Source: Nonomuraea turcica (lineage in GTDB: Bacteria > Actinomycetota > Actinomycetes > Streptosporangiales > Streptosporangiaceae). From it: a stretch of DNA of 64,000 nucleotides. Position numbers and translations under genes: made by a program. The notes below the pieces were generated by a model that had not been told where the DNA came from, ran no database searches, and saw nothing but the letters and a program-made list of their open reading frames with translations. The DNA is taken from assembly GCF_030718205.1 (NCBI RefSeq), contig NZ_JAUZQF010000014.1, positions 186,001-250,000 of the forward strand, written 5' to 3'. Of this stretch, positions 26,569 through 34,551 are shown one piece after another (the first letter of the stretch is position 1; the number at the start of each line of letters is the position of its first letter).

Positions 26569-28746
26569 CTAGCGGGCGGGCGTAGCGGTTTCGGGCTGCG
26601 CCGGAGTCCGCAGCGATTCGGGCGGTCTTGACGTGGAATCCGATGACCTGGCGGCGACGGATGGGACGGCGAGGGCGTAGTCGACGGCGTGTTCAATGGT
26701 GCGGCAGCTGCGCCGGGCATGGATCCGGGACGTGCGCGCCTCCGCCTTGCCGAGTGCCTGGAGGATGCCCTGCTCGCAGCGGGCGTGCTGGACGGCCGCG
26801 TTGGGGCTGAGGAGTGGCGGGATGCCGGTCAGCTGCCGTACCACGCCGGCCGCTGCGGATAGCCGGGCAGCGTGGAAGTACTCGCCCCTCGACTCGGCGA
26901 TCCAGGACAGCGGCTCGATCGCGGAAACCGTACCGACGGCGTCGTGGAGCTCGAGTTCAATGGCCAGGGCCCGCCGCAGGTGGTCCTCTGCGGTCGCGTC
27001 GTCTCCTCGCATCCAGGTGTTCCATCCCAGGGCGCACAGGATGTACGACCGCCAGTAGTGCTCGTCCAGTTCCTCACTGGCAGACAGCCCCCGCTCGGCG
27101 ATCGCCCGGCCACGGTCGAGGTCACCGGCGTCCGTGCAGGCCGTGACAAGCAGGCATATCGACGTCAGGACCCCGGAGGGGTCGCCTGCGCGCCGGTGCA
27201 CGGCGATGGCCTGATCGAGCAGGCCGATCGCCTCCGCTGCGCGCGCCTGGAAGATCGCGTTGGCGCCGCGCCAAGTGAGCACATACGCTCGGGCGACCTC
27301 GTCGCCCCGCTCAGCGGCCAGCAGCGCGCACTCCTCGAGCCTGGCGGCCACGGCCTCATGATCCCCCTGCTGAAGGGACACCCACGCGGCGGCCCACAGC
27401 GCGGTCGGGCGGGCGGGACTGGACTCGGGAGAGGCGGCCAGCGCCCTATCCAGCCACCGCCGTCCCTCATGGCGGTAGCCGTTGACGCACCAGTGATAGC
27501 GAAGCGCAGCCGCCAGAGCCAGCGCCGCACCCGCTTCGGCCGGGTCGGCCAGGGACCACTCCAGCGCGGCCTGCAGGTTGTCGTGCTCCGCGCGCAGCAG
27601 GGCCAGAACGTCTCGCTGCGCGGGACCGCACCACCGGGCTGCGGCCCGCTCGGCCAGGCCGAGATAATGGTCACGGTGGCGACAGGCCACGCGGCGAGTC
27701 TCGCCGGAGACGGCCAGCCGCTCGCGGCCGAACTCGCGGATCGTTTCCAGCATGCGGTAGCGCACAGCGCCGTCCGTCTCGACCCGCTGGATGATCGACC
27801 GGGTCACCAGATCATCAACGAGGTCGAGAATGTCCGCGCCGTCAAGTCCGGCGCCCGCGCAGACGCTCTCGGCGGCGTCCAGGTCGAACCCGCCGGCGAA
27901 CACCGACAACCGCGCCCACAGCAGCCGCTGCGGCGGGGTGCACAGCTCGTGACTCCAGTCGATCGTGTTGCGCAGGGTCCGCTGGCGGTGCGGGGCCGGG
28001 CGGCCGCCGGCGGTCGGGAGCGTGAAGCGGTCGTCCAGCTGGCCGGCCACCTGCTCGAGCGGCAGCTCGCCGAGCCGAGCGGCGGCCAGCTCGATCGCCA
28101 GGGGTATGCCCTCCAGCCGCGTGCAGAGCGTGGCCACGGCGCGCCGGTTGGCCGTGGTGAGCACGAAGCCGGGCTCGCCGCCCGGCGCACGCGGCGTGGT
28201 GGGGCGCATCGTGCGGGCGAGCAGCAGGCGTACCGATTCGCATCTGGCCAGCGCGGCCGTGCTCGGCAGGCGGGCGGGATCTGGAACCGGGAGGGGCGGC
28301 ACCGCCAGTACATGTTCCCCTTCGACGCCCAGCGTCTGCCGGCTGGTGGCCAGCACGTGCAGGGCCGGGGCTCTGCGCAGCAACATGTCGACGAAGGTCG
28401 CGCACCCCTCCAGCAGGTGCTCGCAGTTGTCCAGCACAATGAGCAGCCGGCGGTCGGCCAGGAAGTCAGCCAGATGGTCCTGTGGCCGGCGCGCCGACCA
28501 TGCCTGGATTCCGCCGAGCGCGGTGGCCGCCGTCTTGGCGACCAACGTACCGTCCGGGACGGGCGCCAGCTCCACCGGCCACACGCCGTCGGGGAAGGCC
28601 TGCGAGATTCTGGCGGCCGTCTCCATCGCCAGCCGCGTCTTGCCGACCCCACCCGCGCCGGTCAGCGTGACCAGCCGCGCCTGTGACAGTGCCCTGCGGG
28701 TCTTGGCGATCTCGCGCCGCCGCCCAAAGAAGCCGTCTTCCATCAT
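26569..28746 (-). CDS. LuxR/AfsR-type STAND ATPase lacking its DNA-binding domain
   Basis: A 725-residue predicted ATPase of the COG3903 group. P-loop TLTGAGGVGKTRLAMETA near residue 30, Walker B LLIVLDNCEHLLEG near 110, the AIELAAARL sensor region near 235, winged-helix-like WSHELCTPPQRLLWARLSVF, then TPR-type helical repeats to about 680. Relatives end with a LuxR HTH or begin with a SARP domain; here the frame ends soon after HAVDYALAVPS with a low-complexity tail and no HTH. Start: ATG 28746 behind GGAGGAAACG. The region upstream is the broken dehydrogenase of copy 3, which this gene appears to have cut off. It may act through protein contacts or be a truncated regulator. Confidence 0.8.
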   Translation of the reverse strand: MMEDGFFGRRREIAKTRRALSQARLVTLTGAGGVGKTRLAMETAARISQAFPDGVWPVELAPVPDGTLVAKTAATALGGIQAWSARRPQDHLADFLADRRLLIVLDNCEHLLEGCATFVDMLLRRAPALHVLATSRQTLGVEGEHVLAVPPLPVPDPARLPSTAALARCESVRLLLARTMRPTTPRAPGGEPGFVLTTANRRAVATLCTRLEGIPLAIELAAARLGELPLEQVAGQLDDRFTLPTAGGRPAPHRQRTLRNTIDWSHELCTPPQRLLWARLSVFAGGFDLDAAESVCAGAGLDGADILDLVDDLVTRSIIQRVETDGAVRYRMLETIREFGRERLAVSGETRRVACRHRDHYLGLAERAAARWCGPAQRDVLALLRAEHDNLQAALEWSLADPAEAGAALALAAALRYHWCVNGYRHEGRRWLDRALAASPESSPARPTALWAAAWVSLQQGDHEAVAARLEECALLAAERGDEVARAYVLTWRGANAIFQARAAEAIGLLDQAIAVHRRAGDPSGVLTSICLLVTACTDAGDLDRGRAIAERGLSASEELDEHYWRSYILCALGWNTWMRGDDATAEDHLRRALAIELELHDAVGTVSAIEPLSWIAESRGEYFHAARLSAAAGVVRQLTGIPPLLSPNAAVQHARCEQGILQALGKAEARTSRIHARRSCRTIEHAVDYALAVPSVAARSSDSTSRPPESLRTPAQPETATPAR

Positions 28747-28758
28747 CGTTTCCTCCAT

Positions 28759-29183
28759 GACGGGTGCGCCGCACCAAGGTGGACAACGCCGGCCGGCGCC
28801 CGCGGAACGCTTCCCTGCACAGGCGCGTCGAGCATGGTCGCGCTGCGGGCGCCCACGAGTATGGCCGGGTCGCGACTGGCGTGCGGGCTCACGGTACTCA
28901 TCTCGGCCCAGGTCGCTGCCAGCCGGGACAGCGTCCGGCCCCCTGGTGGCCGCGTTCGGGGCGTCGGCCTCTGGGATGGAGGTGAAAACCACATCCGCGG
29001 CCTCGGCGACCTGACGCGGCGTATCGTGCCAGCGCAGGCCCGCGGACACGACTTGGTTTGCGGGGGCGTGTGTCGGGCTCGTCCGTGCAGGTGGTGTCCA
29101 CCGGGCAGGAGACGGTCGGCCATCGCGCCCCGCATGTGGCCGAAGTCGGCGAATCCGAGCGTCAACATGCTGGTTGCCGTCAT
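28759..29183 (-). pseudogene. HIBADH-like gene, frameshifted and truncated (module copy 3)
   Basis: It begins with ATG overlapping the PrsW stop (ATGA), then MTATSMLTLGFADFGHMRGA with the GxGxxG motif damaged (GFADFGHMRG). The next stretch (VVSAGLRWHDTPRQVAEAAD) is in another frame, after which the first frame returns (EMSTVSPHASRD, DAPVQGSVPRAPAG). Two frameshifts and loss of everything after the SGSVPxAxAG loop make it non-functional. The truncation lies within about 15 residues of the deletion start in copy 1. Confidence 0.75.
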
Positions 29184-30154
29184 CGTGACGTCCTTTCCTC
29201 GAGGGCCGCATTCACGGCCAGCGGTATTGCCGGCACCCGGCCGGCCGTTATCCACCACAGCAGCAGGAACAGCCCGATCACCCCGTCCTGCACCAGAAGG
29301 CCCAAACTCAGCACCGTGAACAGGTGCACCTGCGGCTGCGTCATGCCGGGCAGTTCCCCCACTCCAGCGATCATCCACGGTGCCGGCATGCCGGTCATGA
29401 GCAAGGTCAGCCACACGGCGATGGCTTGCGAGGAGTCCCACATGGCGTGCAGCAGCACCACCACCACGTACCAGCCGACAACCGCGAGGCGAAGCCGGGG
29501 TCGCCCGCTCGGTGCGCGCGACGCCGTCGCGAACAGGACGCCGCCCAGCACCGAGGTCCACAACCCGTGCCCGACCGGGGCCAGCACCGCACGCAGCGCC
29601 TCGGTCTCGACCAGATTGAGCAGCGACAGGCCGTTGGAGGTGAACAGCGCGTTGAACGCGTATCCGGCGCTCTCGAACGCGGCGAAACCGAAGCCCACGG
29701 CCGCGCCGAGCACCATACCGTCCCTCACCGTGTAGCGAGGCAAGCGCAGGGCGATCAGCCAGAGCACGGCCAGCTTGACCCCCTCCTCGATCAGCGCGAT
29801 CTGCAGATAGGCCCAGCTGGACACGCGTGCCAGCAGCACCGACTCCAGGACCGACGCGCCGAGCACACCAAGCGCGCCGCCGTAGACGAACGCGCCGAAG
29901 ACACGCTCGGCGGTGACCACCGCGTCGCTGCGCCGAAACGCGAAAGTCACGAACGTGACCGGGACGAGAAAGCTGCCGAGCAGAATAATCGTCGGAACCA
30001 CGTTCACATTGCCGGTCGCGAACGTCACCAGCACGCTCGCGGTCCACAACGCCAAACCGCCGAAGAAGACGCGGACCCAGCTCGGACCGAGGTGCGGCCG
30101 CTCGGCCCGGGCACGAGATGCCACGCCGATAGGCGTTACCGAAAGCGATTTCAC
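29180..30154 (-). CDS. PrsW-like intramembrane metalloprotease (module copy 3)
   Basis: A 324-residue membrane protein with about eight helices, clearly paralogous to the protein at 15624-16568 (shared FFGG-LW-ASVLVTF-TGNVN and many blocks). Metal-site motifs are intact: LIEEGVK (EExxK), FAAFES, PVGHGLWT and MWDSSQ. GTG 30154 follows GAAGGAGC at five bases and is preferred to the longer frame, which runs into kinase-remnant DNA. The downstream dehydrogenase-like gene is broken, so this protease would act alone. Its target is unknown; by analogy with PrsW, a membrane-bound anti-sigma-type protein is possible. Confidence 0.83.
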   Translation of the reverse strand: MKSLSVTPIGVASRARAERPHLGPSWVRVFFGGLALWTASVLVTFATGNVNVVPTIILLGSFLVPVTFVTFAFRRSDAVVTAERVFGAFVYGGALGVLGASVLESVLLARVSSWAYLQIALIEEGVKLAVLWLIALRLPRYTVRDGMVLGAAVGFGFAAFESAGYAFNALFTSNGLSLLNLVETEALRAVLAPVGHGLWTSVLGGVLFATASRAPSGRPRLRLAVVGWYVVVVLLHAMWDSSQAIAVWLTLLMTGMPAPWMIAGVGELPGMTQPQVHLFTVLSLGLLVQDGVIGLFLLLWWITAGRVPAIPLAVNAALEERTSR

Positions 30155-30249
30155 CGCGCGCTCCTTCCGAGACCCCGAAGTGGAAGGTTCGACGAGGCAT
30201 TCCATCCAGCATGCGCGCCGCGGCACACGCTGTCGCCCTGGCCAGCGGC

Positions 30250-30290
30250 CATACCGTCTACCTGCTAGCTGGAATTCCGATACTCCCGCT
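30250..30290 (-). promoter_or_regulatory. Recurring module-upstream motif, site 3
   Basis: Between the kinase remnant's stop and the PrsW start the minus strand reads CGGAATTCCAGCTAGCAGGTAG in two overlapping parts, with the core ATTCCAGCTAGC identical to the right arm at 26324-26335 and one base from site 2. Position relative to the flanking genes is the same as in copy 2. Confidence 0.45.
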
Positions 30291-31060
30291 ACTGCTCGGT
30301 GAAGGGCAGCTCGGCCACGAGCGTGGTGCCCTGAGCGGGCGGGCTCAGCACGGTCAGGACGCCGCCCAGCGCCTCCACCCGGTCGGCGAGCCCGACCAGC
30401 CCCGAACCGTGGCCGGTCGACGCGCGCCCGACACCGTCGGGGGCGCACCTCCAGACGCAATACCCCGCCCTCGATGTGCGCGCGTACGGTCGCGACCGAC
30501 TAGCCCCGCGAACCCTGCGACGATGGCGCGCCCGCCGCCGCATCGGAGCGCTGCTGCTGGGTCGGAGCCAGCGACTGCTCGGCCGCCACCAGCGCATCGA
30601 AGTCCGCACGCATTGCATCCACCCGGTGCTTTTCCCTCCACGGTTCCTGCCCTACGTGCCGCACCCGGGTCCCGACGCGCCGCCTCCACCAGGGGGATGG
30701 AGTAGTCGTTGATGTAGGAGACGCCCGCAGTGGCGATCTGCCGGGCCCGGGCACGCTGGGCGGGGGTGTCGGCCACCAACCGTCCCAGCCCGCCCACGTG
30801 CTCGGGTAGGCCGCGATGGCCTCACGCCACCGCTGGAGGAACTGCTCCTGGCCGGTGAGGGCGAACCCGCGCTGGCCCGTCTCCGTATCGATGATCAGAC
30901 GTTCCAGCCGGTTGGCCATCGTCAGGACCTGGGCGGAGCGCTGCTCGCGAAGCTGGGAGCGGCGCAGGTCGGCAAGGGCGGACAGCAGGATCGCGAACGC
31001 CGCGCCGACGATCAGCGCGAGCACGACTCCCGATAGCAGCGTGTCGGATAATGAGGGCAT
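30289..31060 (-). pseudogene. CHASE3 histidine kinase with internal deletion (module copy 3)
   Basis: It starts MPSLSDTLLSGVVLALIVGA (TM1), then the CHASE3 block LERLIIDTETGQRGFALTGQ. A frameshift near 30800 moves to ARQIATAGVSYINDYSIPLV; a second shift returns to HRVDAMRADFDALVAAEQSL. The sequence then jumps to the HATPase end (GLVGLADRVEALGGVLTVLS, PAQGTTLVAELP). TM2, HAMP, GAF, the phospho-His helix and the N box are missing. The start codon overlaps that of the divergent response regulator. It is homologous to the intact kinase at 23678. Confidence 0.75.
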
Positions 31061-31712
31061 GGGCGGTACCAGGGTGGTCCTCGCCGACGACGACGTGCTG
31101 CTGCGCGAGGGGCTCGCCAGCCTGCTGCAGCGCTCCGGCCTGGACGTGGTCGGCCAGGCCGGCGACGCCGAGCAGCTGCTCGCCCTAGTCCGTGACGCCC
31201 AGCCCGAGCTGGTGATCGTCGACATCCGGATGCCGCCGACCAACACCATCGAAGGGCTGCAGGCCGCCGCGCAGATCAGAACGCAGCACCCCGAGGTCGC
31301 CATCTTGGTGCTGTCGGCACACGCCGAGGCCGAGCACGCCATGCAATTGCTGGCCAGCGGCGGCGGAATCGGCTACCTGCTCAAGAGCCGGGTCACCGAC
31401 GTGGAGGAGTTCGTCGACACGGTCCGGCGGATCGCCAAGGGCGCCTCGGTCGTCGACCCGGCGCTGGTGCGGGAGCTGGTGTCGGCCCGGCATCGCGACG
31501 ACCCGCTCGAGGTGCTCAGCGACAGGGAACGCGAGGTGCTGTCCCTGATGGCCGAGGGCCGATCCAACGCCGGCATCGCCCGCCAGCTGTGGGTCACCGA
31601 GGGCACCGTGGAAAAGCACGTCCGCAGCATCCTCACCAAGCTTAGCCTCGCCGAGACCAGCGACGATCATCGCCGAGTACTGGCCGTCCTCACCTTCCTC
31701 CAGGCCCGCTGA
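31059..31712 (+). CDS. NarL/FixJ-family response regulator
   Basis: A 217-residue two-component regulator. Receiver domain 1-125 with acidic residues ADDD at 9-12, phospho-Asp55 (VIVDIRMPP), and Lys in LLKSRV; LuxR-type HTH about 150-215 (LSDREREVLSLMAEGRSNAG, then GTVEKHVRSILTKL). All key residues are present. The ATG at 31059 overlaps by two bases the ATG of the divergent broken kinase; a GTG at 31041 is an alternative start. The strong resemblance of receiver and HTH remnants near 23.5 and 25.8 kb shows it belongs to the repeated module. With its kinase broken, the intact kinase at 23678 is the likely partner. Confidence 0.88.
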   Translation: MGGTRVVLADDDVLLREGLASLLQRSGLDVVGQAGDAEQLLALVRDAQPELVIVDIRMPPTNTIEGLQAAAQIRTQHPEVAILVLSAHAEAEHAMQLLASGGGIGYLLKSRVTDVEEFVDTVRRIAKGASVVDPALVRELVSARHRDDPLEVLSDREREVLSLMAEGRSNAGIARQLWVTEGTVEKHVRSILTKLSLAETSDDHRRVLAVLTFLQAR

Positions 31713-31880
31713 GCGACCAACGGGCCGAACAGGAAGGCTCGGTCGACATCGTGGAGCGCGGTTGGCAGGGTCTCGGGGCGGGTGAGGTCGCTCGCGACGA
31801 TCTCGACGTCGTCGGGCAGGTCGCACGCGGCTGGGTCGCGGGTGATGGCCCGGACCTTCTCGCCTGCGTCGAGGCGCGAT
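31713..31880 (-). pseudogene. NmrA-like NAD(P)-binding protein fragment
   Basis: A minus-strand frame encodes KVRAITRDPAACDLPDDVEI followed by VASDLTRPETLPTALHDVDR and AFLFGPLVA. This is the beta2-beta4 part of an NmrA/epimerase-type Rossmann fold. The first strand with GxxGxxG and all of the C-terminal domain are missing. Confidence 0.5.
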
Positions 31881-31934
31881 CAGTTGACCCAGTTGATGGC
31901 GCGGGTGCTCGATCACCAGACGCATCGCTGACCG

Positions 31935-32015
31935 CAGCCTGCGCCCTGCGTGGCTCGAAGGCGATAGCCGTGATCGCCCGCCTCAACCCGGTCATCCGGG
32001 GTTGGGCGAACTAGT
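31935..32015 (+). pseudogene. Group II intron maturase C-terminal scrap
   Basis: The plus strand reads ALRGSKAIAVIARLNPVIRG and WAN before a stop, resembling the LNPIIRGWANYY segment of group II intron reverse transcriptases. Only about 25 residues survive and no intron RNA structure is visible around it. Confidence 0.4.
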
Positions 32016-32200
32016 CCACGGAGGCGACGGCCTTGGCGGCCAGGTTGCGCCAGAGCATCGCGGTCGGGCGCACGTTCGTCTCGCCGAGCGAGACGACGGG
32101 CAGGTCGAGCGGTACGCCGCCGGCCATCGCTCTGCGCCACCTCGTGGGAGTTGCACGGGGTGAGGTCGGAGGCGGTATTGACGATATTCGGCACCTTATG
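32013..32200 (-). pseudogene. IlvD/Edd-family dehydratase N-terminal fragment
   Basis: Minus-strand frames give VNTASDLTPCNSHEVA, then after a frameshift AGGVPLDLPVVSLGETNVRP and TAMLWRNLA. This matches the N-terminal Fe-S-cysteine region (TPCNxH) and SLGET block of dihydroxy-acid or sugar-acid dehydratases. About 60 residues of roughly 580 remain. Confidence 0.5.
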
Positions 32201-32220
32201 GACAGTTCGGGGGATTCAGC

Positions 32221-34551
32221 ATGTTCTGTGGAGGAAGCAGCAGGGGCATGGACCATATAGACGCGTACTGGCGGGCGGCCAACTATCTGTCCGTCGGTCA
32301 GATCTACCTGCTGGACAATCCGCTGCTCGCCGAGCCGCTGCGCCCGGAGCACATCAAGCCGCGCCTGCTCGGCCACTGGGGCACCACGCCGGGGCTGAAC
32401 TTCTGCTTCGCTCATCTCAACCGGGTGATCAAGGAGCGGGACCAGGACATGATCTACATCTGCGGTCCCGGGCACGGCGGTCCCGCGGCCGTGGCGCACG
32501 CATGGCTGGAAGGGTCATACTCCGAGCGTTATCCGGACGTTTCGCAGGATGTCGAGGGGATGCGGCGGTTGTTCCGGCAGTTCTCCTTCCCCGGCGGGGT
32601 GCCGAGCCACGTCGCGCCGGAGACGCCGGGCTCGATCCACGAGGGCGGCGAGCTGGGGTACGCGCTCGCCCACGCCTACGGCGCCGCGTTCGACAACCCG
32701 GACCTGGTGGTGGCGTGCGTCATCGGGGACGGCGAGGCCGAGACCGGCCCGCTGGCCGCGAGCTGGCATTCCAACAAGTTCATGGATCGCCGCCGCGACG
32801 GCGTCGTACTGCCGATCCTGCACCTCAACGGCTACAAGATCGCCAACCCGACCGTGCTGGCCCGCATCCCCGAGCAGGACCTGCTCAAGCTCCTGGAGGG
32901 GTACGGCTACCGCCCCCACCTGGTCGGCCCTGACCACCAGGAGATGGCCGGCGCCCTGGACGCCGCGTTCGAGCAGATGGCCGCCTACAAGAGCGGCGAA
33001 GCCGACCGGCTGCCGATGATCATCCTGCGCACGCCGAAGGGCTGGACCGGCCCGCGTGAGGTGGACGGCAAGCCCGTCGAGGGAACGTGGCGCGCGCACC
33101 AGGTGCCGCTGGCCAAGGTCCGCGAGAATCCGACGCACCTGGCCATGCTCGAGGAGTGGATGCGCTCGTACCGCCCAGAAGAGCTGTTCGACGCCGGCGG
33201 CCGCCCCAGCCAGGACATCCTCGGCACGGTGCCGCGGGGGACGCGCCGGATGAGCGCGAACCCGCACGCCAACGGCGGCGAGCTGCTGGAGCCGCTGCGG
33301 CTGCCGGACTTCCACAGGTACGCGATCGAGGTCAAGTCGCCCGCCACGCAGACGAGCGAGCCGACCAGGGTGCTCGGCGAGTTCCTGCGCGACGTGATCG
33401 CGGCCAATCCGCGCACGTTCCGGCTGATGGGCCCCGACGAGACGGAATCCAACCGGCTGCAGGCCGTGTTCGAGGCGACGGACCGGGCCTGGGACGCCGA
33501 GCTGCTGCCGACCGACGAGAACCTCGGCTCGGGCGGCCGCGTGATGGAGGTGCTGTCCGAGCACCTGTGCCAGGGCTGGCTGGAGGGTTACCTGCTGACC
33601 GGCCGGCACGGGCTGTTCAACTGCTACGAGGCGTTCATCCACATCGTGGACGCCATGTTCAACCAGCACGCCAAGTGGCTGGAGTCGGCGCAGAAGATCT
33701 CGTGGCGGCGGCCGGTGGCGTCGCTGACGTACCTGCTGTCGTCGCACGTGTGGCGGCAGGACCACAACGGCTTCAGCCACCAGGACCCGGGCTTCCTCGA
33801 CGTGGTCGTGAACAAGAAGGCGTCCGTGGTCCGGGTCTACCTGCCGCCGGACGCCAACACGCTGCTGTCGGTGGGCGACCACTGCCTGCGCTCCCGCGAC
33901 TACGTCAACGTGATCGTGGCCGGCAAGCAGCAGGTGCTGGACCTGTTCACCATGGAGGAGGCCGTCGCGCACAACACGCGCGGCCTCGGCATCCTGCCGT
34001 GGGCCTCCACCGACGAGGGCGTGCAGCCGGACGTGGTGCTGGCCTGCGCGGGCGACGTGCCGACCATGGAGACGCTGGCCGCCGCGGCGCTCATCCGCGA
34101 GCACCTGCCCGAGCTGAAGGTCCGGGTCATCAACGTGGTCGACCTGATGCGGCTGCAGCCGCAGTCGGAGCATCCGCACGGGATGCCGGAGGCCGAGTTC
34201 GACACGCTGTTCACGACGGACCGGCCGATCATCTTCAACTTCCACGGCTACCCGTCGCTCATCCACCAGCTCACCTACCGCCGGCACGGGCACGGCAACC
34301 TGCACGCGCGCGGCTACAAGGAGGAGGGCACCACGACGACGCCGTTCGACATGGCCATGCTGAACGACATAGACCGCTATCACCTGGTCATGGACGTCAT
34401 CGACCGCGTCCCCGGGCTGGGCTCCAAGGCGGCGCACCTGCGGCAGCGGATGAGCGACGCTCGGCTGCGCGCCCGCGCGCACACCCGTGAGTACGGCGAA
34501 GATCCTGTGGAGATCAGCTCGTGGACATGGCCGGCCGAATTCTCGTCCTGA
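32221..34551 (+). CDS. xfp: Xylulose-5-phosphate/fructose-6-phosphate phosphoketolase
   Basis: A thiamine-diphosphate enzyme that splits xylulose 5-phosphate (or fructose 6-phosphate) with phosphate into acetyl phosphate and glyceraldehyde 3-phosphate (or erythrose 4-phosphate). The 776-residue product has the family start DAYWRAANYLSVGQIYLLDN, GHWGTTPGLNF, the phosphoketolase signature EGGELGYALAHAYGAAFDNP, and the ThDP/Mg motif GDGEAETGPLAASWHSNKF. Length is close to the 790-800 of the family. The ATG at 32221 has GGGGGA upstream; an ATG nine codons later would also fit. Followed with overlap by acetate kinase, giving the ATP-yielding end of a phosphoketolase bypass. Confidence 0.95.
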   Translation: MFCGGSSRGMDHIDAYWRAANYLSVGQIYLLDNPLLAEPLRPEHIKPRLLGHWGTTPGLNFCFAHLNRVIKERDQDMIYICGPGHGGPAAVAHAWLEGSYSERYPDVSQDVEGMRRLFRQFSFPGGVPSHVAPETPGSIHEGGELGYALAHAYGAAFDNPDLVVACVIGDGEAETGPLAASWHSNKFMDRRRDGVVLPILHLNGYKIANPTVLARIPEQDLLKLLEGYGYRPHLVGPDHQEMAGALDAAFEQMAAYKSGEADRLPMIILRTPKGWTGPREVDGKPVEGTWRAHQVPLAKVRENPTHLAMLEEWMRSYRPEELFDAGGRPSQDILGTVPRGTRRMSANPHANGGELLEPLRLPDFHRYAIEVKSPATQTSEPTRVLGEFLRDVIAANPRTFRLMGPDETESNRLQAVFEATDRAWDAELLPTDENLGSGGRVMEVLSEHLCQGWLEGYLLTGRHGLFNCYEAFIHIVDAMFNQHAKWLESAQKISWRRPVASLTYLLSSHVWRQDHNGFSHQDPGFLDVVVNKKASVVRVYLPPDANTLLSVGDHCLRSRDYVNVIVAGKQQVLDLFTMEEAVAHNTRGLGILPWASTDEGVQPDVVLACAGDVPTMETLAAAALIREHLPELKVRVINVVDLMRLQPQSEHPHGMPEAEFDTLFTTDRPIIFNFHGYPSLIHQLTYRRHGHGNLHARGYKEEGTTTTPFDMAMLNDIDRYHLVMDVIDRVPGLGSKAAHLRQRMSDARLRARAHTREYGEDPVEISSWTWPAEFSS

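Noticed and set aside
32515..34482. Long open frame antisense to the phosphoketolase gene
   Set aside because: Codon-bias shadow; low-complexity Arg/Val/Leu/His-rich product and no start signals. The same applies to the frame antisense to the secreted fusion gene at about 55.5-57.7 kb.
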